Of a DNA stretch of 64,000 bases, positions 35,583 to 45,995 are shown in pieces. This DNA comes from Actinobacteria bacterium casp-actino5 (GTDB lineage Bacteria > Actinomycetota > Acidimicrobiia > Acidimicrobiales > Ilumatobacteraceae). Where the stretch lies: assembly GCA_001510385.1 (NCBI GenBank), contig LFFE01000011.1, forward strand, positions 1-64,000. The letters run 5' to 3'. The stretch's first letter is position 1; each line of letters begins with the position of its first letter. The notes under the pieces were generated by a model, which did no database searches, had not been told where the DNA came from, and saw only the letters and a list, made by a program, of their open reading frames with translations. The position numbers and the translations under genes are program-made.

Positions 35583-36329
35583 GTGACTGCAGCCGTTGGT
35601 TTTGGGATTGATATTGGTGGCACCGGGATGAAGGCCGCCCCGGTTGACCTCGCGGCCTCTGGGCAACTTCTCGCGGACCGATATCGAATTTCGACACCGC
35701 GTCCCGCCACCCCTGATGCAGTTGCAGGAGTAGTTGTTGCTCTTGTGCGACAGTTTGAATGGGAAGGACCGGTCGGGATTGCACTTCCCTCGGTGGTGAG
35801 GAATGGAGTTGTTCACTCCGCAGCGAATATCGACGACAGTTGGATTGACGTCGATGCACAGGGTCTTTTTGCCTCTGTCCTTGGTCATGACGTCGTCGTG
35901 TTGAATGATGCCGACGCAGCTGGGCTTGCTGAGATGTCATTTGGAGCAGGTGTCGGTCGCAACGGAGTTGTCATGGCGTTGACGTTTGGCACGGGAATCG
36001 GGTCAGCACTGTTTGTCGATGGCCAACTCGTACCGAATACCGAGTTAGGACACCTCGAGTTTCGCGGTGAATCAATTGAGAAGTGGGCGGCAGCGAGCGC
36101 CAGAAAACGCGAGAATCTCTCGTGGCGCAAATGGGCGGCTCGGGTTTCAACCTACTTGCAAACCATCGATGCACTGTTCTCACCCGACCTTCTGATTCTT
36201 GGTGGCGGCGCGTCAAAGTCGGCTGAGAAGTGGGTTCCGTTGTTAGACGCTCGACCAGAAATTGTCGTTGCTGACTTTGCATACTCAGCGGGGATCGTTG
36301 GCGCAGCAATGGCGAGTAGCAAACTCTAA
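35583..36329 (+). CDS. ppgK: Polyphosphate glucokinase (ROK family)
   Basis: This 248-residue kinase phosphorylates glucose, using polyphosphate (and often ATP) as donor. The first phosphate motif is GIDIGGTGMKAAPVDL, the glucose site includes LNDADAAGLAE, and LTFGTGIGSALF is the second phosphate motif. The ending SWRKWAARVSTYLQTIDALF, then SPDLLILGGGASK, is characteristic of PPGK rather than generic ROK glucokinases. The length is typical. With pgi and glgX in the window it supports glucose/glycogen metabolism. Confidence 0.9.
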   Translation: MTAAVGFGIDIGGTGMKAAPVDLAASGQLLADRYRISTPRPATPDAVAGVVVALVRQFEWEGPVGIALPSVVRNGVVHSAANIDDSWIDVDAQGLFASVLGHDVVVLNDADAAGLAEMSFGAGVGRNGVVMALTFGTGIGSALFVDGQLVPNTELGHLEFRGESIEKWAAASARKRENLSWRKWAARVSTYLQTIDALFSPDLLILGGGASKSAEKWVPLLDARPEIVVADFAYSAGIVGAAMASSKL

Positions 36330-36350
36330 GACCACTTAGTTGTTGAGTTC

Positions 36351-36367
36351 TCCCGACTAAGTCGGGA
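36351..36367. terminator. Hairpin between convergent ppgK and the cation exchanger
   Basis: TCCCGACT-A-AGTCGGGA is a perfect 8-bp stem overlapping the minus-strand stop codon. It has no long T-tract, so termination efficiency is uncertain. Confidence 0.5.
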
Positions 36368-37469
36368 TGTTGGCTGTGCGCCGAGAGCCTCGAATGCCGA
36401 TCACAATGAGTGTCACCGCAGTGAGTGGAACAACGAACACGACCATGACGGTGCTGAATTCATCATGGATCGCGGCAGAAGATGCGTCGAGTCCGAGCCA
36501 GATGAGATAGGCCGCGTAGTACGCAACAAACAAGATGCCCTCCCAACGCTTGATCACAAACCCGTTCACGAAAATCGGTAGGCACGCAACGGCGACGGCG
36601 AGCATGAAGGGCAGATCGAAACCGAGCGCGGTGTCCCCGATGGAAATGGGCGAAACAAGTGAGGTAAATCCGAGTACCGCAAGAATGTTGAACAGGTTTG
36701 ATCCGACGGCATTACCAACAGCGAGATCTCGTTGGCCTTTCGCTGCTGCAACAATTGACGTTGCGATTTCGGGAAGTGAGGTTCCAACGGCAACAACGGT
36801 GAGTCCGATCAGGAGTTCGCTCGCGCCCAACGCGGTTGCAAGATCTGTTGCTGCGGTAACAAGTAATTGTGCGCCAATGACCAGCAAGGCGATACCGGCG
36901 ATGACGAGACTCAGGCTTTGCCATAACGGGTGTGCCCCAGACAAATCTGAAGCGAGTCCCTGCTGGTATTCCTCTTCGATAACGACTCCGTCGCCATCGC
37001 TTGATGGTGCCTTTGTTGACGACACTGTTCGGTAGAGGTACGCGATGAGAGCGGCAATGAAAAGTGTCCCGTCTATCCGCCCGAGTGTCCCATCGAGACC
37101 AAGGACGATGACAGCGGCAGATGCCCCAATCATGATCGGGACGTCGATGCGGACAATTCGGAACGCAACCACAAGCCCTGAGCCAACGACGGCCGAGAGG
37201 CCAAGCACCAGAAGAATGTTGGCAATGTTGCTTCCCACGACATTGCCAAGAGCGAGGTCGCTAGTTCCTTGCACCGCAGCCCCCAAACTCACCGCAAGTT
37301 CAGGAGCGCTTGTCCCAAATGCAACCACCGTGAGGCCGATGACGACCGGCGAGAGACCACTGCTGGCTGCAATTCGCGCGGCTCCGCGAACCATGATGTC
37401 GGCGCCATAAATCAGCACAACCGTGCCGATAATGAAGGCCAGAGCGGTAGAGAGCGACATTGCCTTCAT
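36357..37469 (-). CDS. Calcium/sodium antiporter family protein (CaCA)
   Basis: This roughly 370-residue membrane protein has two homologous halves, each with the alpha-repeat: GLTVVAFGTSAPELAVSL with GNVVGSNIANILLVLG, and GLTVVAVGTSLPEIATSI with GNAVGSNLFNILAVLG. These are the ion-binding repeats of YrbG-type exchangers. A hydrophilic loop (about 150-180) joins the halves. The ATG at 37469 (MKAMSLST) is chosen; upstream codons look non-coding and overlap the divergent kinase promoter region. The ion pair (Ca, Na or H) cannot be read from sequence. Confidence 0.9.
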   Translation of the reverse strand: MKAMSLSTALAFIIGTVVLIYGADIMVRGAARIAASSGLSPVVIGLTVVAFGTSAPELAVSLGAAVQGTSDLALGNVVGSNIANILLVLGLSAVVGSGLVVAFRIVRIDVPIMIGASAAVIVLGLDGTLGRIDGTLFIAALIAYLYRTVSSTKAPSSDGDGVVIEEEYQQGLASDLSGAHPLWQSLSLVIAGIALLVIGAQLLVTAATDLATALGASELLIGLTVVAVGTSLPEIATSIVAAAKGQRDLAVGNAVGSNLFNILAVLGFTSLVSPISIGDTALGFDLPFMLAVAVACLPIFVNGFVIKRWEGILFVAYYAAYLIWLGLDASSAAIHDEFSTVMVVFVVPLTAVTLIVIGIRGSRRTANIPT

Positions 37470-37548
37470 CTTCGCAGAGGAAAATCGACTTGCCTCGTCG
37501 TAATCAAGAATGTCGGAACTTTCTCGCAATGTCTGCGACTATTGGGAT

Positions 37549-38487
37549 ATGTCGGCGGTCCCGCAAGTATCAGTGTTCGGTGAAGCACTGATTGATCTCA
37601 TCGTTCCCGAGGAGGGGGAGGTTCATGCCGTGGCTGGCGGCGCACCATTCAATACGGCACGTGCGCTCGGACGACTTGGTGTAACGACCTCATTTATCGG
37701 CTCTGTTGCGCAGGACCGATTCGGTGATCGGCTCGTAGCTCAACTCGTCGCCGATGAGGTCGATGTTGCTCACGTGCGTCGAACGAGTTCACCTACAACC
37801 CTTGCCCTTGCCGAGCTTTCAGCAAACGGTACCGCCGCGTATAGGTTCTATGTCGACGGAACCTCAGCCAGCGAGTCATTTGAGGACCTTCCTTGTCAAG
37901 ACGGCGGATGGCTGATGACCGGGGGTTTAGGGCTGGTGTTGAACCCGTTGGCCGACCGAATCGTGACTTGCATCGCTGAGCGATCTGCAACCGCTCGAGC
38001 GATGATCGACATCAATTGTCGGCCACTCGTGATTACACGTCCCGACGAGTACCGAGAGCGTCTTGCCAACGTGTTGCCATTGGTTGACGTCGTGAAAGTG
38101 AGTGACGAAGATCTCGCCTACCTATACCCCAAAGTTTCAGCCGGTGATGCGGCACGTAAGGTGCTCGAGAGCGGCCCGAGGCTCGTGCTTCTTACGGCTG
38201 GGTCAGATCCGGTTCAGGCACTTACCGCCAGTGGGTCGTCGATGGTTGAGGTCCCCGCAGTGGATGTTGTTGACACAGTCGGAGCTGGGGATACGTTTGG
38301 GGCCGGCTTTCTTGCCTGGTGGGTTCATCACGGCAACAATCAAGACGTTGATATTGCATCACTCACCGACCTCGATCTTGTGACTCGGGCAGTGACCGCT
38401 GGAGTCCATGCCTCGACTCTCACTGTTGGTCGCAGGGGTGCAGATCCGCCATATCGAAGCGAACTCGATGACGACCTGTGGCGCTGA
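37549..38487 (+). CDS. PfkB-family carbohydrate kinase (fructokinase-like)
   Basis: This 312-residue ribokinase-fold enzyme begins VSVFGEALIDLI, has GGAPFNTARALGRLG (substrate-side glycines) and ends with the catalytic VDTVGAGDTFGAGFLAW motif, whose Asp is the base. Sequence style fits fructokinases, but the sugar is uncertain. The ATG at 37549 is preferred to an upstream one because it opens the conserved fold. It is divergent from the cation exchanger with about 80 bases between starts. Confidence 0.85.
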   Translation: MSAVPQVSVFGEALIDLIVPEEGEVHAVAGGAPFNTARALGRLGVTTSFIGSVAQDRFGDRLVAQLVADEVDVAHVRRTSSPTTLALAELSANGTAAYRFYVDGTSASESFEDLPCQDGGWLMTGGLGLVLNPLADRIVTCIAERSATARAMIDINCRPLVITRPDEYRERLANVLPLVDVVKVSDEDLAYLYPKVSAGDAARKVLESGPRLVLLTAGSDPVQALTASGSSMVEVPAVDVVDTVGAGDTFGAGFLAWWVHHGNNQDVDIASLTDLDLVTRAVTAGVHASTLTVGRRGADPPYRSELDDDLWR

Positions 38488-38512
38488 GATGACCAGCTAC
38501 CGCCTCCACGGC

Positions 38513-38518
38513 TAGCGT
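38513..38518 (+). promoter_or_regulatory. Candidate leaderless -10 element for the M20 peptidase
   Basis: TAGCGT ends 7 bases before the ATG at 38526. It argues against the overlapping upstream GTG at 38517 as start. Confidence 0.5.
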
Positions 38519-38525
38519 GTCGGCC

Positions 38526-39605
38526 ATGGGTGATCTGCTCGAAACAATGATCGACGACCTTCGACAACTCGTTGAAGCAGAATCTCCATCACATGACCCT
38601 CATCTGTTGGCACAGTCGGCTGAGACCGTTGCCGCCCTGATGGAACGATGCCTTGGAACCCGCCCAGCTCTCGTTGAGGGCGGAGCAGGTCCTCACGTCC
38701 ATTGGAGCGGGGGAGGTACTCCCAAGGTGCTCATACTCGGGCATCACGACACGGTGTTTCCTGCCGGCACACTCTCGCGGCGCCCGTTTGCAGTCGAGAA
38801 TGGCCGGGCCACCGGCCCGGGAGTATTTGATATGAAGGCCGGGATTGTTCAGGCCATCCATGCTGTCGCCTCGTTAGATGATCGATCGGGGGTTGAAATG
38901 TTGCTCTCCTGCGACGAAGAGATTGGCTCATTGACCTCTCGAGAACTTCTCGAAGAACGGGCATTGGCCTGTGGAGCCGTGCTCGTGCTTGAACCAAGCG
39001 GTGATGGTGGAGCCCTGAAGACAGGGCGCAAGGGAACCGGAACATTCGAGGTAGTAATTGGTGGCCGAGCAGCTCATGCTGGGCTTGAACCCCATCGAGG
39101 GGTGAACTCTCTCATTGAGGCCGCTCACCAGGTACTGCAGATTGCGTCGTTTGCCGATGACTCGCAAGGCACCACCGTGACGCCAACCGTTGCCCATGCG
39201 GGCACTGCCGACAACGTTGTTCCGGCTGAGACAAGAGTCCGGGTTGATGTCCGGGTGACCTCGGCTGAAGAGGCGCACCGAATTGAAACAGCGTTCGCAG
39301 GTCTTAGCCCGGTGAACTCAGGGGCATCAATCGCGGTGACTGGCAGGGTCGGCAGGCCGCCGATGCCAGAATCAGCATCAGCTGAACTGATGCCGCTCGC
39401 TCTTGCTCATGACAGCTCCATCATTGGGGTTGCAGTTGGCGGGGGTAGCGATGGCAACTTCACCGCAGCACGTGGTGTGCCCACTCTTGACGGTCTAGGT
39501 GCCGTTGGCGGGGGAGCGCACGCCGACCATGAATACGTCGAAGTTGCCACGATGCCGGGCCGAGCTGAACTCCTCGCAGCAATTATTGAAGCTCGTATGA
39601 ACTGA
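38526..39605 (+). CDS. M20-family metallopeptidase (glutamate carboxypeptidase-like)
   Basis: This 359-residue zinc hydrolase has the first zinc ligand in GHHDTVFPAG, the bridging Asp in GPGVFDMKAGI, catalytic Glu-Glu in LSCDEEIGS, and the lid-domain His in GGRAAHAGLEPHRGVNS. The last ligand is in GGGAHADHEYVEV. The arrangement resembles carboxypeptidase G2 and related M20A enzymes that cut terminal glutamate or small amides. The actual substrate is unknown. It is monocistronic and convergent with argG, with 9 bases between the stops. Confidence 0.87.
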   Translation: MGDLLETMIDDLRQLVEAESPSHDPHLLAQSAETVAALMERCLGTRPALVEGGAGPHVHWSGGGTPKVLILGHHDTVFPAGTLSRRPFAVENGRATGPGVFDMKAGIVQAIHAVASLDDRSGVEMLLSCDEEIGSLTSRELLEERALACGAVLVLEPSGDGGALKTGRKGTGTFEVVIGGRAAHAGLEPHRGVNSLIEAAHQVLQIASFADDSQGTTVTPTVAHAGTADNVVPAETRVRVDVRVTSAEEAHRIETAFAGLSPVNSGASIAVTGRVGRPPMPESASAELMPLALAHDSSIIGVAVGGGSDGNFTAARGVPTLDGLGAVGGGAHADHEYVEVATMPGRAELLAAIIEARMN

Positions 39606-39614
39606 TCTCAGGCT

Positions 39615-41395
<1,781 letters not shown>

Positions 41396-41402
41396 TGATG
41401 TA

Positions 41403-41408
41403 AGTGTA
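41403..41408 (-). promoter_or_regulatory. Candidate leaderless -10 element for the four-helix membrane protein
   Basis: TACACT on the minus strand ends 7 bases before the ATG at 41395. Confidence 0.5.
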
Positions 41409-41446
41409 CGAGGCGACTCCAGACAGAGGGTGAGAGGGATCCTCGG

Positions 41447-41452
41447 TAACCT
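41447..41452 (+). promoter_or_regulatory. Candidate -10 element for the GT2 glycosyltransferase
   Basis: TAACCT ends 8 bases before the ATG at 41461, implying a leader of at most one or two bases. Confidence 0.4.
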
Positions 41453-41460
41453 TCTTCCCT

Positions 41461-42204
41461 ATGAACACGTCGTCCGCAACGATCGGAACTCCTCCGATGT
41501 TGTCGATCTTCTACCCCATGTGGAATGAGGAGGAATACATCGAACGAGCGATCGCGTACGGCCGCAGGTCGTGTGAGCGCATGATCGTTTCGGGTGATAT
41601 TGCTGACTACGAACTCATCATTGTGAACGATGCATCAACCGATGCGACCGCAGATATTGCTGACCGGCTTGCAGCCGAAGACCCGCGGGTGCGGGTTATT
41701 CATCATCCGGTAAATAGAAAGCTTGGTGGCTCAATGCGGTCGGGCTTTGCTGCCGCGACCGGTGACATCGTGTTGTATACCGACGCTGATTTGCCGTTTG
41801 ATCTCAACGAGTTGCCGCGCATCGTTCGACTGCTTCGCGAATACGAGGCAGACATCGTGAGCGCCTACCGGTTTGATCGAACAGGCGAAGGGGTGCTGCG
41901 AGCCGTCTACACCACGGTCTACAACACTCTCATCAAAGCGGCATTTGGAGTCCGTGTTCGCGATATCAACTTTGCCTGCAAGCTCGTGAGCAGGCGCGTT
42001 CTTGATGCTGTTGACCTGAAAAGTGAGGGGTCGTTTATTGACGCTGAGCTCATCATTCGTGCTCAGCGTGATGGGTTTGAGGTGGTGCAGATGGGTGTCG
42101 ACTATTTTCCAAGGACCCGTGGTGAGTCGACTCTGTCCTCTCCTGCCGTGATTCGAAAGATGCTGTTGGAGATGTGGTCATTGCGGCGTGATCTTCGAGG
42201 CTGA
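41461..42204 (+). CDS. GT2-family glycosyltransferase (polyprenyl-phosphate sugar transferase-like)
   Basis: This 247-residue soluble GT-A enzyme has SIFYPMWNEEEYIERA, LIIVNDASTDATADIAD and the metal-binding DxD motif VLYTDADLPFDL, and a NFACKLVSRRVLDAV segment. It resembles dolichyl/polyprenyl-phosphate mannose or glucose transferases that load lipid carriers for cell-envelope sugars. There is no C-terminal membrane domain. Donor and acceptor cannot be read from sequence. Confidence 0.87.
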   Translation: MNTSSATIGTPPMLSIFYPMWNEEEYIERAIAYGRRSCERMIVSGDIADYELIIVNDASTDATADIADRLAAEDPRVRVIHHPVNRKLGGSMRSGFAAATGDIVLYTDADLPFDLNELPRIVRLLREYEADIVSAYRFDRTGEGVLRAVYTTVYNTLIKAAFGVRVRDINFACKLVSRRVLDAVDLKSEGSFIDAELIIRAQRDGFEVVQMGVDYFPRTRGESTLSSPAVIRKMLLEMWSLRRDLRG

Positions 42205-42308
42205 TCGTGAGCAACACGGGAAAGTCTGCATGAATCTTCTTCCTGTAGTTGTCTTGATACCCTCAGGTCAGCCATATTTGAGACTGAATCACCACACCAA
42301 ATCCCCCA

Positions 42309-43403
42309 ATGATGCTTGAGCAATACCGCCGATGGTTTCCTGCTGCGTTTGCGGCGTTGCTACTACTTGTCATTGTCGTTGCCGGCTCGGTGTCAGGTGA
42401 TGAAGATGCATCTGAAGTTCCTCCTTCAACCACAGTGGCACCCCAGTCGACGACGACATCAACCACTATTCCAAAAGTCCCCATTACTCGGAACCTAGAA
42501 CGCGGTACCTCGGGCGATGACGTCGTCATGGTGCAGCAGCGTCTGCTCGACCTTGGTTTTGATCCGGGACCAATCGATGGTGTCGTTGGCACGTTGACCA
42601 AGCAGGCGGTGTGGGCCTTCGAGAAACTTGTGATGGGTGTCCCTCGTGCAGATGCAACCGGAGTTGTGACGCCTGCATTGTGGGACCGCATGCAAGACCC
42701 GTTGATGGTGCAACCTCGTCGACCAACGGGAGGGCTGCGCAATCACACCGAGATCTACCTCGAAGAACAAGTTCTTGTGGTATTCCACCAAGACCTACCC
42801 GTGCTGATCACCCACATTTCATCAGGCGAACTTGATGAATTTGGTGAGCCGGCGCTGTACTGCGAAGTCGTTACCTATGACACTGACTCGGATGGCGAAT
42901 TGCTCGAGGAGCCAATCACTCGAGAGATCTGTGCGTACGCGAAGACACCTGGTGGGGTGTTTACCTACCGCAGACTTGTCGAAGGCACTCGAAATGGTCC
43001 TCTTGGAGACATGTGGAACCCGGTGTATTTCAACTATGGAATTGCTGTGCATGGAGCTCTTCAAGTACCGGCTGAGCCGGCTTCGCACGGTTGTGTCCGA
43101 ATTCCTCTACACATTTCGGAATATTTTCAGTCATTAATTGAGCTCGGTGATTCAGTGCTCGTATGGAATGGTGTGAGCGAGCCAGAAGATGTCACTTATG
43201 AGGAGAGTCTCCCGAGTTTTGACGGGAGTGTCCAAAATCCGAACCCGACGACGACTACCTCGACTACAACAACGTCAACAACCACAACGACGACTGTTGC
43301 TCCAACCACAACAACGACTGTTGCTCCAACCACAACAACGACAGTTGAGATCGTTGATGGAGACTCGGATCAATCGACCACATCGACGAGTGTTGAGAAC
43401 TAA
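42309..43403 (+). CDS. L,D-transpeptidase with peptidoglycan-binding domain and Thr-rich tail
   Basis: This 364-residue secreted or anchored protein has an N-terminal hydrophobic signal (about 8-30), a Thr-rich linker, a PG_binding_1 domain (GDDVVMVQQRLLDLGFDPGPIDGVVG, about 65-130) and a YkuD catalytic domain with the HGALQVPAEPASHGCVRIPL motif, His and Cys included. It should form 3-3 crosslinks in peptidoglycan or attach proteins. The tail (about 315-364) is a repetitive Thr stretch with TVAPTTTT units. The start is MMLEQYRR; the second Met is equally possible. Confidence 0.9.
   Translation: MMLEQYRRWFPAAFAALLLLVIVVAGSVSGDEDASEVPPSTTVAPQSTTTSTTIPKVPITRNLERGTSGDDVVMVQQRLLDLGFDPGPIDGVVGTLTKQAVWAFEKLVMGVPRADATGVVTPALWDRMQDPLMVQPRRPTGGLRNHTEIYLEEQVLVVFHQDLPVLITHISSGELDEFGEPALYCEVVTYDTDSDGELLEEPITREICAYAKTPGGVFTYRRLVEGTRNGPLGDMWNPVYFNYGIAVHGALQVPAEPASHGCVRIPLHISEYFQSLIELGDSVLVWNGVSEPEDVTYEESLPSFDGSVQNPNPTTTTSTTTTSTTTTTTVAPTTTTTVAPTTTTTVEIVDGDSDQSTTSTSVEN
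43249..43347. repeat. Thr-codon repeat in the L,D-transpeptidase tail
   Basis: ACN-rich tract including two near-identical 24-base copies that encode TVAPTTTT. It is in frame, so expansion only changes tail length. Confidence 0.7.
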
Positions 43404-43464
43404 AATAAGTCCGAAGTGAGCGCCGGCACAGACTCGGCGACGTACTAATTGGGTAAGGGTTCCG

Positions 43465-44382
43465 CTAGCGATTCACAGCAATGCTGTGGTCGGATTGAAT
43501 CCTCTGGCCTCGGGCTTTGAGAACGGTTTCGATAGCCACCGCAACGAGAGCAAGCCAAACTGTTGCGAATCCGATGAACCTGGCTGGTGTCATTGCTTCG
43601 TCGTATGCGAGCCAGCCCAATAAAAAGTTGATGATCGGCACCATCCATCCGATCGGACCGAGCAACGTGAATGGCACTCTCGGGGCAGCATGGGCGAAGA
43701 GCAGCAGAGGTGCAGCAGTCACGAGGCCTGTTGCGCCAAGAAGCACCCAATCAAACCCTGATGCAATCTCGCCCGCACCTCCCGAGCGCGAGAGTGAGAG
43801 GATGACGACGGCCGCGGCGACGGGGAGCAACATCGTGACTTCACCTGTGAGGCTGTCGATTGGTCCGAGGGGTACCCGCCGCTTGACCAGACCGTAGAAC
43901 GCCCAGCTTCCTCCAAGAGCAAATGCGAGCCATGGAACTGCCCCATATGAAACTGTGAGAATTGCGATCGACGTGATGACGAGAGTGATCGCAAGCATCC
44001 TTATTGGGGAAAGGCGTTCGCCAAGAACCGTCACCCCGATCGCCATCGTGATCAACGGGGCCAAGAAATACCCGAGAGCCGTTTCGAGTACTCTGCCTGA
44101 AATGATGGCGCCAACATAGGTTGACCAGTTAATGACGAGCAACCCTGCAGCCAGAAGCAAAAAACGCCGAACCTTTGGGTCTTTCATACCGGTCATCACA
44201 TTCGACATGTGGCCGCGTGAGACTGTGAGTACCCACAAGACGATGACCGCAGCAACGACTCGCCAGCCAATGAGATCAACAGCTGAAAACTCGTTCAGCA
44301 ACTTCCAGAAAGCGGTGAAGCTTCCCCATAGGGCATACGCAATCACTGCCGAGCGCACACCGCTTGTTGTACGAGAATCCAT
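43465..44382 (-). CDS. RarD/EamA-family transporter
   Basis: This 305-residue membrane protein has about ten helices in two EamA repeats. It starts GVRSAVIAYALWGSFTAFWKLL, the RarD-type beginning, and has LGYFLAPLITMAIGVTVLGERLS ending the first repeat. The substrate is unknown (amino acids or metabolites in characterised relatives). The start is supported by TAGGTT 6 bases upstream; the gene is divergent from pgi with 39 bases between starts. Confidence 0.85.
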   Translation of the reverse strand: MDSRTTSGVRSAVIAYALWGSFTAFWKLLNEFSAVDLIGWRVVAAVIVLWVLTVSRGHMSNVMTGMKDPKVRRFLLLAAGLLVINWSTYVGAIISGRVLETALGYFLAPLITMAIGVTVLGERLSPIRMLAITLVITSIAILTVSYGAVPWLAFALGGSWAFYGLVKRRVPLGPIDSLTGEVTMLLPVAAAVVILSLSRSGGAGEIASGFDWVLLGATGLVTAAPLLLFAHAAPRVPFTLLGPIGWMVPIINFLLGWLAYDEAMTPARFIGFATVWLALVAVAIETVLKARGQRIQSDHSIAVNR

Positions 44383-44388
44383 TGCGAC

Positions 44389-44394
44389 AACCTA
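44389..44394 (-). promoter_or_regulatory. Candidate leaderless -10 element for the EamA transporter
   Basis: TAGGTT on the minus strand ends 6 bases before the ATG at 44382. Confidence 0.5.
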
Positions 44395-44414
44395 CGCTGA
44401 TGATTAGTTCTCAC

Positions 44415-44420
44415 TAGTGT
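44415..44420 (+). promoter_or_regulatory. Candidate leaderless -10 element for pgi
   Basis: TAGTGT lies one base before an ATG (44422) but 7 bases before an in-frame GTG (44428). The spacing suggests GTG 44428 as the real start. Confidence 0.4.
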
Positions 44421-44421
44421 C

Positions 44422-45984
44422 ATGACAGTGAAATACCTCACCGATGTTCACGCTGATGGCCGAACTCTTCAAGAGTTATTTGACGCAGACCCAACTCGAG
44501 CTGACCGTTTTGTGGCGTCCGTGGCTGGACTTCGGGTCGACTGGTCGCGCCAGCCCGTCACTGACGATGTACTTCGTGAGTTGAGGGCAGCAGCTCGACT
44601 AGCAGGTGTCCCGGAACATTTCCGGTCGCTTTTCGCTGGCGAACACATCAATAGCACCGAAGACCGAGCGGTGCTGCACATGGCGCTGCGTGCTCACCCG
44701 TCGGATTCATATGAGGTTGATGGCCATAACGTAATGATGAATGTTCGTCACGAACTTGACCGAATGACAGCATTTTCTGAGGTTGTCCGAGCAGACTCGC
44801 GTATTACTGACATCGTCAATATTGGAATAGGTGGTTCAGATCTGGGTCCGGCGATGGCCGCCCAAGCACTTGCGGGCGACGTGCATCCGCGACTCACTGC
44901 CCACTTCGTGTCGAACATTGATGGAGCCGATATTGATTCGGTGCTACAGACCGTCCAACCTGAATCAACGTTGTTCGTGATTGTCTCAAAGACGTTCACC
45001 ACCCTTGAAACATTGGCGAATGCAATGGCTGCCCGACAATGGATTGTCGAGTCACTCGGCGAAGCCGCGGTGCGAGAACATTTTGTTGCGGTCTCTACTG
45101 CACCAGACAAAGTTGAAGAGTTTGGCATCAGTGCTGACATGACGTTTGGGTTCTGGGATTGGGTCGGTGGACGATATTCGTTGTGGTCTGCGGTTGGCCT
45201 TTCGTTGATGTTGCTGGTTGGCGCCAAACGATTTGAGGAACTGCTGTTAGGTGCTCGCGAAGTCGACGCCCACATGATTGAGACGCTGGTGAGTGACGAC
45301 CGACTCGACGAAAATGTGCCGGTCACCCTTGCGTTAATCGGAGTACTGCATCGAAATGTGCTCGACCGACCGACTAAAGCGGTGATTCCTTATGTCCACG
45401 AACTTCGTCGATTCCCTGCTTTCTTGCAGCAACTTGACATGGAGTCGAACGGTAAGTCGGTCACCATAGACGGCGAGGCCGTCGAGTCGGCCACAGGGCC
45501 CGTGATTTGGGGCGAACCGGGAACCAACGGGCAGCATGCCTTCTTTCAGTTACTGCACCAAGGTACTGACATCGTGCCAGTTGATTTCATCGGAGTTGCG
45601 CGCCCGCGCCACCCTCGCGTTGATCAACATGACCTGTTGTTCGCAAACCTTCTCGCTCAGGCCCAGGCTCTGGCATTCGGGCGCCCGTCAGCGCATGAAC
45701 CGCACCGAGGGTTCGAGGGCAATAGGCCGAGCACGTTGATCCTTGCTGAGCAACTTGACGCGAGAACGCTTGGGCAACTCATTGCGTTATATGAGCACAT
45801 CGTGTTTGTTCAAGGAGTGATGTGGGGAATTAACAGTTTTGACCAGTGGGGTGTCGAACTCGGCAAGGAATTAGCAAGTGCACTTGCTCTGGTTCTGTCA
45901 GATGAGAGTGTTTCACTCGATGACGTCGGTGATCCAGCAACGCTTGCCGCTGTCCAGTGGTACCGAGCGCATAAGTTGCATTAG
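44422..45984 (+). CDS. pgi: Glucose-6-phosphate isomerase
   Basis: This enzyme of about 520 residues interconverts glucose-6-phosphate and fructose-6-phosphate. Family signatures include NIGIGGSDLGPAMAAQAL, SKTFTTLETLANA, the WVGGRYSLWSAVGL segment and GEPGTNGQHAFFQLLHQGT, which carries a catalytic residue. The annotated start is the ATG at 44422; the leaderless pattern favours the GTG two codons later. It is convergent with glgX, with 11 bases between the stops. Confidence 0.95.
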   Translation: MTVKYLTDVHADGRTLQELFDADPTRADRFVASVAGLRVDWSRQPVTDDVLRELRAAARLAGVPEHFRSLFAGEHINSTEDRAVLHMALRAHPSDSYEVDGHNVMMNVRHELDRMTAFSEVVRADSRITDIVNIGIGGSDLGPAMAAQALAGDVHPRLTAHFVSNIDGADIDSVLQTVQPESTLFVIVSKTFTTLETLANAMAARQWIVESLGEAAVREHFVAVSTAPDKVEEFGISADMTFGFWDWVGGRYSLWSAVGLSLMLLVGAKRFEELLLGAREVDAHMIETLVSDDRLDENVPVTLALIGVLHRNVLDRPTKAVIPYVHELRRFPAFLQQLDMESNGKSVTIDGEAVESATGPVIWGEPGTNGQHAFFQLLHQGTDIVPVDFIGVARPRHPRVDQHDLLFANLLAQAQALAFGRPSAHEPHRGFEGNRPSTLILAEQLDARTLGQLIALYEHIVFVQGVMWGINSFDQWGVELGKELASALALVLSDESVSLDDVGDPATLAAVQWYRAHKLH

Positions 45985-45995
45985 CTCGAGGCGGT

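Noticed and set aside
37510-37548. Upstream ATG for the PfkB kinase
   Set aside because: It adds 13 residues with no family match and overlaps the upstream region of the divergent exchanger; MSAVPQVSVFGEAL is a normal family start.
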